A DNA stretch of 35,983 bases from Lentisphaerae bacterium ADurb.Bin242 (GTDB taxonomy: Bacteria > Verrucomicrobiota > Lentisphaeria > Victivallales > UBA1829), in assembly GCA_002069785.1 (NCBI GenBank), contig MWCA01000057.1, positions 1 to 35,983 on the forward strand. Reading direction: 5' to 3'. The position numbers were made by a program, and so were the translations under genes. Shown here piece by piece: positions 9,401-16,619 of this stretch (the first letter of the stretch is position 1; every line of letters begins with the position of its first letter). The notes beneath the pieces are model-generated. The model had not been told where the DNA came from. It saw nothing but the letters and a program-made list of their open reading frames with translations, and ran no database searches.

Positions 9401-9808
9401 GTTCAGAAAAATATGATATACGGCGGGATGGACTTCCTTCGGGTCGGGAACGACAACCAGTTCAAAACTGTCGTCCAGGAATGCGCGTTCTCCTCCGCGT
9501 CCCTTGCGGGCCCGTTCCAGAATCCCGTCCGGTCCCGTTTCGCATTGAGCGCTTATGAAGAGACTTTTCCTGTCCGTGGCGACATTGAACCGGGCGTCGG
9601 GAGGAAGCAGTTCCCTTCTGTTCGCGAGAAGGGGGCAAAATCCGAACATTCCCACGCTGAACCGGTCTTCCTCTTCCGTGCGGACTCCATCCTCCGCCTG
9701 TTTTGCATGGGGGGTCACCGCGATCTGCGGATCTTTTTTGAAGATCGGTTCCATTCCGGCGGAAACGAGTCCGGACAACAGCAGGGCTGTCAACAATGAA
9801 AATTTCAT
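6425..9808 (-). CDS. Large secreted DUF6067-like glycoside hydrolase-type protein, 1127 aa
   Basis: The signal peptide MKFSLLTALLLSGLVSA is cleaved near residue 17. Residues of about 60-235 look like a family 9 carbohydrate-binding/DOMON-type domain (DARFNVATDRKSLFISAQ, DDSFELVVVPDP, WTWEVSLPLAQFGL, IGLRICRNWRR). Beta-sandwich regions follow to about residue 540. Then comes a large alpha/beta region that I take to be the catalytic barrel of the DUF6067/GH123-related group, with LYWDDIYLTGNWDHSG as a plausible acidic active-site segment. A C-terminal beta domain contains the only antibacterial-unrelated feature of note, a typical FKIKQFDYITIRI end strand. Substrate unknown. AAAGGA precedes the ATG, and the gene lies 30 bases after the pilin stop in the leftward operon. 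Long open frames exist on the opposite strand but carry no recognisable protein. Confidence 0.75.
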   Translation of the reverse strand: MKFSLLTALLLSGLVSAGMEPIFKKDPQIAVTPHAKQAEDGVRTEEEDRFSVGMFGFCPLLANRRELLPPDARFNVATDRKSLFISAQCETGPDGILERARKGRGGERAFLDDSFELVVVPDPKEVHPAVYHIFLNNRGSYMATAKKGSDTLGWEPLFNMKGMVKERLWTWEVSLPLAQFGLNEWKDGQTIGLRICRNWRRMKKEFGGDWGCQSAWGQNWISFFSADSIPLATLYEEAPVIRLLSLRKGNSPDIRVSLFNPTSREMPLNMTYRHQPKNCQSVSRDDPITLKPGETKIMVLPTAQLTEGEIISTSIQFTSSDNQKVFYRRSFSWQLEKPDAFASENEDKQKIAFNYAYYPESDKLYAVADLGALKNSGSGKTVSLEIKDKSGKSVAKTQMPPPKDGKTELLWNVPPLKEITRSANPSGEYTLTVIPEGIPEVAFVKNFERKIFEWEGNSLGKSDRLIAPFTPIQVRGDTVSTILRDHTMTSIGLWKQVCADGENLLKENGITVEAVIDGKTHRAQGQLRFTEKRPTKVIAVSQWNAGSLNASSVSDWDYDGMMKYTLTLHPMKDTIQSLKMIIPVDPANAYLFHACTDGLRFNYGGATPQTWDSTQASRSSLQTSYVNYIWLGTEGRGLSVFGENDKGWIVDKKRPTQELVRKGDSLYLVFHLISRPAEIKEARRIILGFQATPVKPMPKDWRKTTWGAPSQYLPYLVHNTNFLGSPYCYGGLTHSNELFPRDFDLSLWHAFAEVRKTKQIPKEFVRKWLAGYRDREMTKKVYTPEIAFGFHMMQNSPPGTLMFYTNARGQRLDIPESRTFLDDWFREEFQPSRNVPPEYGAHQSYSIDPTPSYRDFAVFWYHKMLMIGVTDNLYWDDIYLTGNWDHSGREEAYVMEDGSFQPSVGLFNIRALIRRAAVLMEEMGKTPQNMVHMTNTAIAPICAFAQKNLDWEDQDGIRPFQQRYTREYIRAVTLGRQFGNRPHAIGMISRDGDQEIQKMCRRSRAGVMITHEINTVPLDLYKFGYGLDHVRVWNYWEKGYPVKISGETSSLLSSKKGEAVLIVCNYDHSENFTAKLDRKKLGFTGPLSAVDGETREAIAVHDDTLAFKIKQFDYITIRIQENGRTMQ

Positions 9809-9838
9809 TCTCGGGGTCCTTTCATTTTTGAATGATCG

Positions 9839-10561
9839 TCAATAGAAATATTGTTGATTGACCGGATTGATCCGGAGCGGGCGGCAGTCTCCATAAAAGT
9901 CCTTTACCTTCATCAGATAGACCTTGCCCGGGGGCATGGAATCCGCATGCATGTCCATGAACAGAAAATTCACGCTGTTATGATGATTGGCGAATTCATA
10001 GTGGTTGGTGGTTCCGCTGACCATGGCACAATTGTAGAAGTGAACCCGTGATCCGCCGTTCATCCAGTCGGTGTATCCCCCGTTCACGTTGCTGGCAGGA
10101 TATTTGCTCGTATCATTCCCGACGGAATCCACAGCATAGATCAGCGTCGACGGCACCTTGATCTGGCTCCACTTCCAGTCAATGTATTTGACCCCGTCGT
10201 GTCCCAGAAAAGCTCGGTTCGTGGTGTCGCCGCAGGCATTGATTCCGATGGTGACCATGAAGAACAAGCTTTTGGGGGGTCCGCTGGCCGCGGGAGACCC
10301 CGGGCATGTGAAAACTCTCTGATGGTTTGAAATCATCGGAAGAATCAGATTATGCCATCCTCTTTTGTAGGTGGGGATGAACTCCCGATAGGCATCGGTG
10401 TAAAGCTGCAATCCGGTTCCGATCTGTTTCATGTTGGAGACGCAGGAGATTTTCCTGGCCGTGGTTCTGGCCCGGTTCAGCGCCGGAAGCAGAAGCCCGG
10501 CAAGAATGGCGATGATCGAAATCACAATCAGAAGTTCAATCAATGTAAATGGCTTCCTCAT
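9839..10561 (-). CDS. Pseudopilin-like protein (prepilin N-methylation domain), 240 aa
   Basis: The FTLIELL segment starts at residue 5 behind the very short leader MRKP, so Pro occupies the position normally held by Gly before the cleavage site. E9 is the conserved Glu at +5. C40 sits in the CVSNMKQI motif and C86 in VFTCPG. The family's H-X9-DG motif is present as H193 followed by Asp-Met at 203-204, the Gly being replaced. AAAGGAG lies 9 bases before the ATG. The gene follows the regulator by only 36 bases and precedes the DUF6067-like gene by 30, which makes it the second gene of the leftward operon and links pilin synthesis to the regulator. Confidence 0.9.
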   Translation of the reverse strand: MRKPFTLIELLIVISIIAILAGLLLPALNRARTTARKISCVSNMKQIGTGLQLYTDAYREFIPTYKRGWHNLILPMISNHQRVFTCPGSPAASGPPKSLFFMVTIGINACGDTTNRAFLGHDGVKYIDWKWSQIKVPSTLIYAVDSVGNDTSKYPASNVNGGYTDWMNGGSRVHFYNCAMVSGTTNHYEFANHHNSVNFLFMDMHADSMPPGKVYLMKVKDFYGDCRPLRINPVNQQYFY

Positions 10562-10597
10562 GTTTTTTACTCCTTTCCAGGTTTGTTTTTGAATGAG

Positions 10598-11647
10598 TTA
10601 CAAGACATTTTTCCCCACTTTCAACGGCAGTATGATCTCCTGTCTTTCCGGTGAGTAGTTCCGAATGTTTTCCAGCAGAAGCCCGACAGCCCGCCGAGCA
10701 AGTTCCATCACGGAGAATTCAATGACTTCCGATTCGCCCGGGAATGGCAGGAGCTGTTCCGCCGGAGCAAGGATCACAGCGTGCGGAAGATAGCCGGACC
10801 CGTTCTGCCGGATCAGGGCGGAATAAAAAAGTTGGGCCACGAGGTCGTCCGGAATCAAAAAACCGTCCGGTCGTTTTTTCGGCGGAAGCCTCAATATCTT
10901 TTGAGCAAGCGAGCCGAGGTCTGAAAGGTTTTGGTATGGAACGCAAGTTCCCCCGGTCATTTTCTTGAAAAGCTCCGCCGCCTCGGAGAATTGTTCTGCT
11001 TCAGGAGCCAGCATGGAGGGATTCCGGCATCCGGCGAGAGAAAGACGCCGGGATCCCATCCGGGTCACTTCCGGCAGGGATATGACAACTGAAAGATGGG
11101 CGGGATTCGGAGAGAGGCCGCCCGCAAAACAATAGGGAATCCTGTGTTTTTCCAGGTAATCACGGTTCTCCTCCGATAAGGACAACTGGGTCAGAAGCCC
11201 GTGAAGTTCGCCGCGTTCGATCTGCTGGCGGACTCCGAGATGCGCCGAAAGAGAATCTTCGAGCGCGGTCTGGTGCAGCACATGCGCCGGATGGAACATC
11301 AGGCACCGGCAGCCCTTGTCGTTGCAGTGGTTCTGGAGATAAATCGACATCAAGTTGTTGAATGGGCTGGAATTCATGTTTCCGATGAGCAGCCCGATCT
11401 GATAACTGACGCGGCCGGGGGTTTTCGGATCCGCGATGAAAACCCCGACGCGGTCCCTGGCCAGCAGGATTCCTTCCTCCTGAAGCTTCTTCACCGCCCG
11501 AAAGACCGTAGCACGTCCCAGGTTCAGTTTTTTGGAAAGAGTTCCGCAGGAAGGCAACCTGTCCCCCTGTTTTGCCCCGCGGTTCCAGATTTCCCTTACG
11601 ATCAATTCCTTGGCGAGCTCGGTTCTTTTTCCGATTCCATCCGACAT
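10598..11647 (-). CDS. GntR-type HTH regulator with LacI-like sensor domain, 349 aa
   Basis: Cytoplasmic DNA-binding regulator. Residues of about 8-75 form a GntR-type winged helix (ELAKELIVREIWNRGAKQGD, LPSCGTLSKKLNLGRATVFR, LQEEGILLARDRVGVFI). From about residue 82 (YQIGLLIGN) a periplasmic-binding-like (LacI/RbsB type) domain continues to the end, usually the binding site for a sugar effector. I chose ATG 11647 because AGGAG lies 11 bases upstream; a longer TTG frame from 11683 would overlap the palindrome. It heads the regulator-pilin-hydrolase operon. An 18-bp palindrome between promoter and gene suggests autoregulation. Whether it represses or activates the operon cannot be told from sequence. 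Confidence 0.85.
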   Translation of the reverse strand: MSDGIGKRTELAKELIVREIWNRGAKQGDRLPSCGTLSKKLNLGRATVFRAVKKLQEEGILLARDRVGVFIADPKTPGRVSYQIGLLIGNMNSSPFNNLMSIYLQNHCNDKGCRCLMFHPAHVLHQTALEDSLSAHLGVRQQIERGELHGLLTQLSLSEENRDYLEKHRIPYCFAGGLSPNPAHLSVVISLPEVTRMGSRRLSLAGCRNPSMLAPEAEQFSEAAELFKKMTGGTCVPYQNLSDLGSLAQKILRLPPKKRPDGFLIPDDLVAQLFYSALIRQNGSGYLPHAVILAPAEQLLPFPGESEVIEFSVMELARRAVGLLLENIRNYSPERQEIILPLKVGKNVL

Positions 11648-11675
11648 GATTGATGCCGCTCCTTTTTCAATCATT

Positions 11676-11693
11676 TGTTCCAAAATTGGAACA
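11676..11693. promoter_or_regulatory. Palindromic operator candidate upstream of the regulator
   Basis: TGTTCCAA-AA-TTGGAACA: two perfect 8-bp arms around a 2-bp spacer. It starts about 8 bases after the predicted transcription start of the leftward operon, a position where a bound dimer would block transcription. The natural candidate to bind it is the regulator encoded directly downstream. I found no second copy elsewhere in the window. Confidence 0.6.
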
Positions 11694-11706
11694 GATTCTA
11701 GGGATT

Positions 11707-11734
11707 AATTTACTCTGGAATGGAAAGAAGTCAA
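11707..11734 (-). promoter_or_regulatory. Predicted sigma-70 promoter of the leftward regulator-pilin operon
   Basis: On the - strand, TTGACT (11734-11729) and TAAATT (11712-11707) are separated by 16 bases. This predicts a start near 11700, just ahead of the palindrome at 11676-11693. Further upstream, at 11747-11764, lies a perfect AT-only hairpin-like inverted repeat GATTTTTT-AG-AAAAAATC. It could be an UP-like element, a second protein site, or chance in an AT-rich stretch. Confidence 0.45.
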
Positions 11735-11912
11735 ATTGAAAATTAAGATTTTTTAGAAAAAATCAGAAAACGGGTTTGATATTCGACACATTATCTTGGC
11801 GGACGTATCTATATGGTCAGGAGGCTGAGAGGACAACAGACGGACTTGCCGGGGCCGGGGATTTTCAACCATAAGCGTTCAGTTATTTATAAACTCCAGA
11901 AAAAGAGGGTTG

Positions 11913-11933
11913 GTCCCCGGGATGTCCGGGGAC
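11913..11933 (-). terminator. Hairpin terminator after the DUF454-pilin gene
   Basis: GTCCCCGG (11913-11920) and CCGGGGAC (11926-11933) form a perfect 8-bp GC-rich stem with a 5-base loop. Read on the - strand it is followed, after a short gap, by CTCTTTTTCT. It lies 25 bases beyond the stop of the leftward fusion gene, as expected for its terminator. Confidence 0.55.
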
Positions 11934-11958
11934 GGAGGAAATCTTTCTCTCCGTTTCT

Positions 11959-12981
11959 CTACGGGATGTCGGAATTGTTCCACGCTTCTTCGCATTCCGG
12001 GGGCGGGGAGCCGTACATGGAAGCCGGAGCGGAAACCGTGTAGAGCTTCTTCGGTTCAGGGGAGTTCCGGCGGGTGCGGATCGTTCCGTCCGGGTACAGG
12101 ATGTTGACATCCTCGTAGCTGTGGGCCACGACCGGCGCGGCGCCCTCGATGGCACAGCAGAAGTCCATCACCATTCCTTTTCCGGCGTTGGTCGCGGAGA
12201 ACAGTTTTTCGTTGAATCCGACATCGGTAGAACGATAGAGGTAACCCGCCATGACCGCTCCGGCGCCGGGCCATTTTTCCGCCATGTAGGCGGGCGTGCG
12301 GGAGGGATTCAGGGGACAGCCGTACTGCTTCGGGACGGTTCCGTAATTGCCGACCAGACGTCCCATGCCGACCAGTCCCGTTCCCGGCATGCGCAAGATC
12401 ATAATGCTGCCGCTGAACCCGGTGGCGAGGGACGGAATGAGTTCGCCGTAGTCGTTGGCATACATGTGAAAGGCAAGCCCGATCTGCTTGAGGTTGCCGA
12501 CGCAGACGCTCCGCTGCGCCATGTTCCTGGCTTTCCGCAGCGCCGGCAGCAGAAGCGACGCCAGCACCGCGATGATCGAAATGACGACCAGGAGTTCGGT
12601 CAGAGTGAAACTCATCGGCTTCCGGTCCGAGCGCTTGAGCATGAGAAGGTGCGTCGACACGCCGATCCCGACGACGGCCAGCAAGATCCTCACCCATCCG
12701 ATTCCGATCAGGAATGCCGAAATGCCGAGCGTGATCCAGAGAAACGCCAGAGCCCGGTAAATGACGGTCCTCGGAACACCGCATTTTTCGCGGTAATTGC
12801 GGAGGAAGCTGCCGAGGTATTCATTGCGCGTCATCCAGAAATACAGATGCGGCGAGCTTTTGGCAAACAGCAACGCGGCGGCCAGCAGAAACGGCGTGGT
12901 CGGCCACAGCGGCAGAAAAATACCGACGATTCCGGCGATCACGCAGAGAATGCCGAGAATCCGATAAATGGTTTGTTTCAT
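11959..12981 (-). CDS. DUF454 (YbaN)-pseudopilin fusion protein, 340 aa
   Basis: Two unrelated families are joined in one frame. Residues 1-116 are a complete DUF454/YbaN inner-membrane protein: LGILCVIAGIVGIFLPLWPT (with the PLxPTTPF signature), AKSSPHLYFWM, NEYLGSFLRNYREKCGVP, then two more hydrophobic segments. From M123 a complete pseudopilin start follows (SFTLTELLVVIS, Glu at +5 = E129), with C160 in CVGNLKQI, a YGCP motif, and a C-terminal NILYPDG resembling the H-X9-DG region. Normally each is a separate gene. M123 could serve as an internal start, but only a weak CGGAAG precedes it. GGAG lies 10 bases before the ATG at 12981. The catalase terminator ends about 20 bases upstream, so this gene probably needs its own promoter. 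If translated whole, the pilin signal sits after about four membrane segments. Confidence 0.85.
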   Translation of the reverse strand: MKQTIYRILGILCVIAGIVGIFLPLWPTTPFLLAAALLFAKSSPHLYFWMTRNEYLGSFLRNYREKCGVPRTVIYRALAFLWITLGISAFLIGIGWVRILLAVVGIGVSTHLLMLKRSDRKPMSFTLTELLVVISIIAVLASLLLPALRKARNMAQRSVCVGNLKQIGLAFHMYANDYGELIPSLATGFSGSIMILRMPGTGLVGMGRLVGNYGTVPKQYGCPLNPSRTPAYMAEKWPGAGAVMAGYLYRSTDVGFNEKLFSATNAGKGMVMDFCCAIEGAAPVVAHSYEDVNILYPDGTIRTRRNSPEPKKLYTVSAPASMYGSPPPECEEAWNNSDIP

Positions 12982-13002
12982 ATCCTTCAGGCTCCGGAAA
13001 AG

Positions 13003-13035
13003 GGTCCGTGCCGGAAAGCGGGTCCGGCACGGACC
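13003..13035 (-). terminator. Strong hairpin between catalase and the fusion gene
   Basis: GGTCCGTGCCGG (13003-13014) and CCGGCACGGACC (13024-13035) pair perfectly over 12 bp with a 9-base loop. On the - strand the stem is followed by CTTTTCC, a short T run. It lies 16 bases beyond the catalase stop and should end that transcript. It also lies only about 20 bases before the ATG of the fusion gene, so some read-through or an internal promoter is needed for that gene. Confidence 0.6.
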
Positions 13036-13050
13036 GTTCGGTCAATCTTT

Positions 13051-14526
13051 TTATTTCATCTTTCTGTCCAGGTCGGCGATCGCCCTGGCAACCCCTTTCC
13101 CATACGCGGGATCGGCCTTGAGACAATGCTCGATATGACGTTTCCGGATGAATTCCGGCACGCAGCAAAGGGCGCGGGCGGTGTTTTCAAAGAGACGTTT
13201 CTGCTGTTCCTTCGTCATGGCGCGGAAACGGTCGCCCGGCTGCCGGAAATAGTCGGCATCATCGCACTTGAACGTGTAGAAGTCACCGTCGCCGTCCACC
13301 GGGGTGGCCGGAGGCCGGAACTCCGGCTGCTGCGTCCAGGCGCCGAAGCTGTTCGGTTCATAGCTGGTTTTCGCGCCGTAGTTGCCGTCCACGCGCATGG
13401 CGCCGTCGCGGGAATATCCCGTAACCGGGCAGCGCGCCTTGTTGACCGGGATCAGGTGATGGTTGACTCCGAGGCGGTAGCGCTGGGCGTCGCCGTAGGC
13501 GAAAAGCCGCGCCTGGAGCATTTTATCCGGCGAAGGCCCGATGCCGGGAACCATGTTGGCGGGGTTGAAGGCGGCCTGTTCCACTTCGGCGAAATAATTT
13601 TCCGGGTTGCGGTTGAGCTCCATGATGCCGACCTCGGTCAGCGGGTAGTCTGCGATCGGCCATTCCTTGGTGAGATCGAACGGATTGAAGGGGAATTTCT
13701 TCGCCTGTTTCTCGGTCATGGTCTGAATGCAGAACTTCCATCTCGGGAACTCCTTGCGTTCGATCGCCTCGTAGAGATCGCGGTTGTTGCTGTCGCGGTC
13801 CTTTCCGCAGACCGCTTCCGCCTCGGCGTCGGTCAGGTGTTCGAGCGGCTGCTGGCAGACCCAGTGGAACTTCACCCAGATGCGCTCATTTTTTTCATTG
13901 TACAAACTGAAGGTGTGGCTTCCGAAACCGTTCATGTGGCGGTAGCTCTTCGGAATGCCGTCATCGCTCATGGTGATGGTGATCTGGTGGAGGGCCTCCG
14001 GCAGACTGGTCCAGAAATCCCAGTTGGAGGTCGCCGAATGAAGCCCGCTCTTCGGATCTTTTTTCACCACGTGGTTGAGGTCGGAAAAATGCTGCGCATC
14101 CCGGAGGAAAAAGACCGGGGTATTGTTGCCGACCAGATCCCAGTTGCCCTCTTCCGTATAGAATTTGACCGCGAAGCCGCGGATGTCGCGTTCGGCGTCG
14201 GCCGCGCCGCGGAAGCCGGCCACGGTGGAGAAGCGGGCAAAGACCTCGGTCTTCTTGCCGATTCTGGAAAAGAGTTTGGCCCGTGTGAGGCGGGTGATGT
14301 CGCCGGTGACTGTGAACGTCCCGTAAGCGCCGCCGCCTTTGGCGTGCATCCGGCGTTCGGGAATCACTTCGCGGTTGAAGTTGGATAGTTTTTCGATAAG
14401 CCAGGTATCCTCCATCAGGACCGGTCCGCGGGCGCCCGCGGTACGGGTATTCTGATTGTCGGCGACCGGAACGCCGAAGTTGGTGGTGAGCCTGTCATGA
14501 GCCTGCTTCGATTTTTCCTTTTTCAT
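13051..14526 (-). CDS. katA: Monofunctional haem catalase, 491 aa
   Basis: Decomposes hydrogen peroxide to water and oxygen in the cytoplasm. The length fits the small-subunit catalase clade. Distal catalytic His is H61 in ERRMHAKGGGAYGTF, the catalytic Asn lies in VGNNTPVFF (134-135), and the proximal haem-ligand Tyr is Y344 in RLFAYGDAQRYRLG. FNPANMVPGIGPSPDK (320-335) is the usual NADPH/haem-proximal region. There is no signal peptide. AAAGG precedes the ATG. The gene is monocistronic: a strong hairpin follows the stop, and an AT-rich 275-base region lies upstream. In a likely anaerobic or microaerophilic lineage this points to defence against transient oxygen exposure. The symbol follows the family; the clade was not tested. 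Confidence 0.95.
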   Translation of the reverse strand: MKKEKSKQAHDRLTTNFGVPVADNQNTRTAGARGPVLMEDTWLIEKLSNFNREVIPERRMHAKGGGAYGTFTVTGDITRLTRAKLFSRIGKKTEVFARFSTVAGFRGAADAERDIRGFAVKFYTEEGNWDLVGNNTPVFFLRDAQHFSDLNHVVKKDPKSGLHSATSNWDFWTSLPEALHQITITMSDDGIPKSYRHMNGFGSHTFSLYNEKNERIWVKFHWVCQQPLEHLTDAEAEAVCGKDRDSNNRDLYEAIERKEFPRWKFCIQTMTEKQAKKFPFNPFDLTKEWPIADYPLTEVGIMELNRNPENYFAEVEQAAFNPANMVPGIGPSPDKMLQARLFAYGDAQRYRLGVNHHLIPVNKARCPVTGYSRDGAMRVDGNYGAKTSYEPNSFGAWTQQPEFRPPATPVDGDGDFYTFKCDDADYFRQPGDRFRAMTKEQQKRLFENTARALCCVPEFIRKRHIEHCLKADPAYGKGVARAIADLDRKMK

Positions 14527-14664
14527 GATGCGCCTTTCTGTCAGTCGTTTCGCGTTTCGATTTTAAAAAAATGTTGGATTCCTGCCGGCCGGGTAAGTTT
14601 CCGGCGATTCTGTTTTTTGTTTCCTCCCGTGTTGGTTGGGTTGATTTATTTAAGTTCAATTATA

Positions 14665-14693
14665 GATTTAGCATTTATTTCCTTTTCTGTCAA
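14665..14693 (-). promoter_or_regulatory. Possible catalase promoter
   Basis: On the - strand TTGACA (14693-14688) is followed after 17 bases by TAAATC (14670-14665); a better TATAAT sits 6 bases further down (14664-14659) but at 23-base spacing. The surrounding AT-rich stretch is the only promoter-like sequence in the 275 bases between holB and the catalase start. The untranslated leader would be about 130 bases. I do not see a convincing PerR or OxyR box. Confidence 0.35.
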
Positions 14694-14800
14694 ATGATTT
14701 TCTGTTTTTTTTGACAATTTTTGTAAGAAAACGGTCGCGTCGGTTGCATGGTCTCGTATAATAATGAAGAATCCCCGGAAGGAACCCGGAGCCGCGTTTT

Positions 14801-15868
14801 TCAATTCTTTGCCAGAATGGAATTGACCGAGAGACAGAACGTCCGCAGGGCCAGTTCGTCGTTGACGTTGGTCCGCATGGCCGCGAGCAGTTCCTCCGCG
14901 GCGGCCAGCATGCGCTGGGCCTTTTCCCCGGAGACGTTCTCCCGGACCGTTGCGGCGTCCGGAAGAATCTCCGGATTCGGGAAGAGCATGTTGTCCAGGC
15001 CGGACGCCATCAGGACCAGTTGCGCGAACCACGTATGGATCAGGCTGATGAATTGTTCCCGGCTGCGGCGGTATTCGCTCCCGGCCTCGCCTTCGATCCG
15101 ACGCTCGATGAGTTTGACTCCGGCGGCTTCGAGTTCCCTGGCGGCCTCGAGGCGCGGCGCCCATTTTTCATCCGCGGCGGTCCGGGCGGCGGTGGAGAGG
15201 GAGGCTGCGATTTCGATGAGCGCACAGGCACAGTTCTCGGCCTGCATCAGGCTTGCCTTCGGCGGAAGCGCAAGGGCGGAGAGCAGGGGAGGGACATCGG
15301 CGCAGCGGGGAAAATTGTATTCGCACCGGTTGTCCGTGAGCGAAAGAAGCTGACAGCGGGAACGGATGGTGGGGAGCAGAGAGGACGGGCGTCCCGTCGT
15401 CAGGATGAAAAGACATTTTCCGGGCGGCTCCTCCAGCGTTTTCAGAAAGGCGTTCTGGGCGGATTCGTTCATGGTGTCGGCCTCCTGGATCACGCCGATC
15501 TTCCAGCCGGATTCGGAGACGCTGCTCAGGTGAAACTGGGCCTCGAACCATCGGAGGGTGTCCGGCTCGCCGGAATCCTTCCCGATGACGATTTCCCGGG
15601 CCTTGGACGTGGGCGCGAGGAGATAGAAGTCGGGATACAGGCCGGTGAGGATGTTGCGGCACTCGCGGCAGTCCATGCACGGCCCGCCGTCGGGGGCGGG
15701 CCGGAGACACACCCGCAGCGCGGCAAGAAGGATGGGGAACTCGACGCGGTAGTTCGGGTTGGAGGACGCCAGGAGATAGGCGTGGGACATGCGTCCGGTG
15801 CTCTTCGCGTTGGAGAGCGCGTACGCGATCATCGGGAAACGTTCTTTAAAGGTTTTCCAGTCGAGCAT
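14801..15868 (-). CDS. holB: DNA polymerase III delta' subunit, 355 aa
   Basis: Clamp-loader subunit that helps place the sliding clamp on DNA. It has the AAA+ fold without a working Walker A: the region around HAYLLASSNPNYRVEF lacks GKT, as is normal for delta'. The four zinc ligands are C54, C64, C67 and C70 (GGPCMDCREC). NAFLKTLEEPP and LLPTIRSRCQ (sensor 1 and the SRC motif of clamp loaders) follow. Its start overlaps the end of tmk by 23 bases, and tmk-holB is a conserved gene pair in many bacteria, which supports the call. The C-terminal third is less conserved, also normal for the family. Confidence 0.9.
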   Translation of the reverse strand: MLDWKTFKERFPMIAYALSNAKSTGRMSHAYLLASSNPNYRVEFPILLAALRVCLRPAPDGGPCMDCRECRNILTGLYPDFYLLAPTSKAREIVIGKDSGEPDTLRWFEAQFHLSSVSESGWKIGVIQEADTMNESAQNAFLKTLEEPPGKCLFILTTGRPSSLLPTIRSRCQLLSLTDNRCEYNFPRCADVPPLLSALALPPKASLMQAENCACALIEIAASLSTAARTAADEKWAPRLEAARELEAAGVKLIERRIEGEAGSEYRRSREQFISLIHTWFAQLVLMASGLDNMLFPNPEILPDAATVRENVSGEKAQRMLAAAEELLAAMRTNVNDELALRTFCLSVNSILAKN

Positions 15869-16484
15869 GAACCGCCTCCATGATTTGAGCGTGGACTTGA
15901 GAAACTTCCAGGGAGGCGTCGATCACGCGGAAACGGTCCCTGTGCTTTTCGGCAAGATCGAGGAAAGCGGCGCGGACATCCCGGTGAAATTTCATCTTTT
16001 CCGAGTCGAAACGGTCGGTTTCCAGCGCGGCGCGGTTCCGGGAGCGTTCGATTCCCTGCACCGGGTCGATGTCCAGCAGAAGCGTGAGGTCCGGCTGGAC
16101 GAATCCGCAGGCAAACCGGTTGACCCGCAGGACCATGTCCATGTCGAGGCCGCGGGCGTAGCCCTGATAGGCGGTGGTCGAGTCGAAGAAACGGTCGCAG
16201 AGAAGAATGGCGCCGCGTTCGAGGACGGGCGTGATGAGCGTTCGCGTCATTTGCGCGTGACAGGCCCCGAAAAGCAGAAGTTCCGTTTCCGGGGCGAGGT
16301 CCTCGCCGTCCGTGCGGGTCTTGAGAATGGCGCGGATCCTTTCCGCGACCGGTGTGCCTCCGGGCGAGCGTGTGACCACGATCTCGCGTCCGGCGAGCTT
16401 CAATTCTTCGGCGAGAAGGTGAATCTGAGTGCTTTTTCCGCATCCCTCCATTCCTTCGAACGTGATGAACAAACCTTTTTTCAT
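15846..16484 (-). CDS. tmk: Thymidylate kinase, 212 aa
   Basis: Phosphorylates dTMP to dTDP for DNA synthesis. P-loop FEGMEGCGKST (residues 9-19), substrate-binding TRSPGGTP (39-45, where the usual Glu of TREPGGT is Ser), CDRFFDSTTAYQG (96-108, DR motif), and a LID-type region around RSRNRAALETDRFD. Length is typical. It overlaps holB at its 3' end and forms a two-gene leftward operon. The 135-base region upstream also holds the start region of the rightward AICAR transformylase gene, so the two are divergent. The Ser in place of Glu is unusual but the remaining motifs are intact. Confidence 0.94.
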   Translation of the reverse strand: MKKGLFITFEGMEGCGKSTQIHLLAEELKLAGREIVVTRSPGGTPVAERIRAILKTRTDGEDLAPETELLLFGACHAQMTRTLITPVLERGAILLCDRFFDSTTAYQGYARGLDMDMVLRVNRFACGFVQPDLTLLLDIDPVQGIERSRNRAALETDRFDSEKMKFHRDVRAAFLDLAEKHRDRFRVIDASLEVSQVHAQIMEAVHARLENL

Positions 16485-16619
16485 GTCAAAAATCCGTCTT
16501 TTCGTGCTTTATTTGCGTCCGGGCATTTGCGATTCGGCCCTTGAGAATGTACATTGTGACCAGTTATTTTCCTATAACAATAACACATCAAACGGCAACC
16601 TTCAAATGGAGAGTGGAAA

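Noticed and set aside
6722..9799. Two long + strand frames opposite the DUF6067-like gene
   Set aside because: They are shadows of a long - strand gene with a signal peptide and binding-domain motifs; no ribosome sites or domains of their own.
11747..11764. Perfect inverted repeat GATTTTTT-AG-AAAAAATC as a terminator
   Set aside because: It has no GC in the stem beyond the ends and no adjacent gene end. A GC-rich hairpin at 11913-11933 already serves the upstream gene. Left as an unexplained AT element in the promoter entry.
12121..14388. 755-codon frame opposite catalase and the fusion gene
   Set aside because: It spans two unrelated genes and their terminator, and has Arg/Gly/Asp-rich shadow composition. 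The catalase on the other strand has all active-site residues.
14590..14700. PerR/Fur-like box before catalase
   Set aside because: The AT-rich stretch has partial resemblance (ATTATAGATTTAG) but not the two-arm symmetry needed for a confident call.
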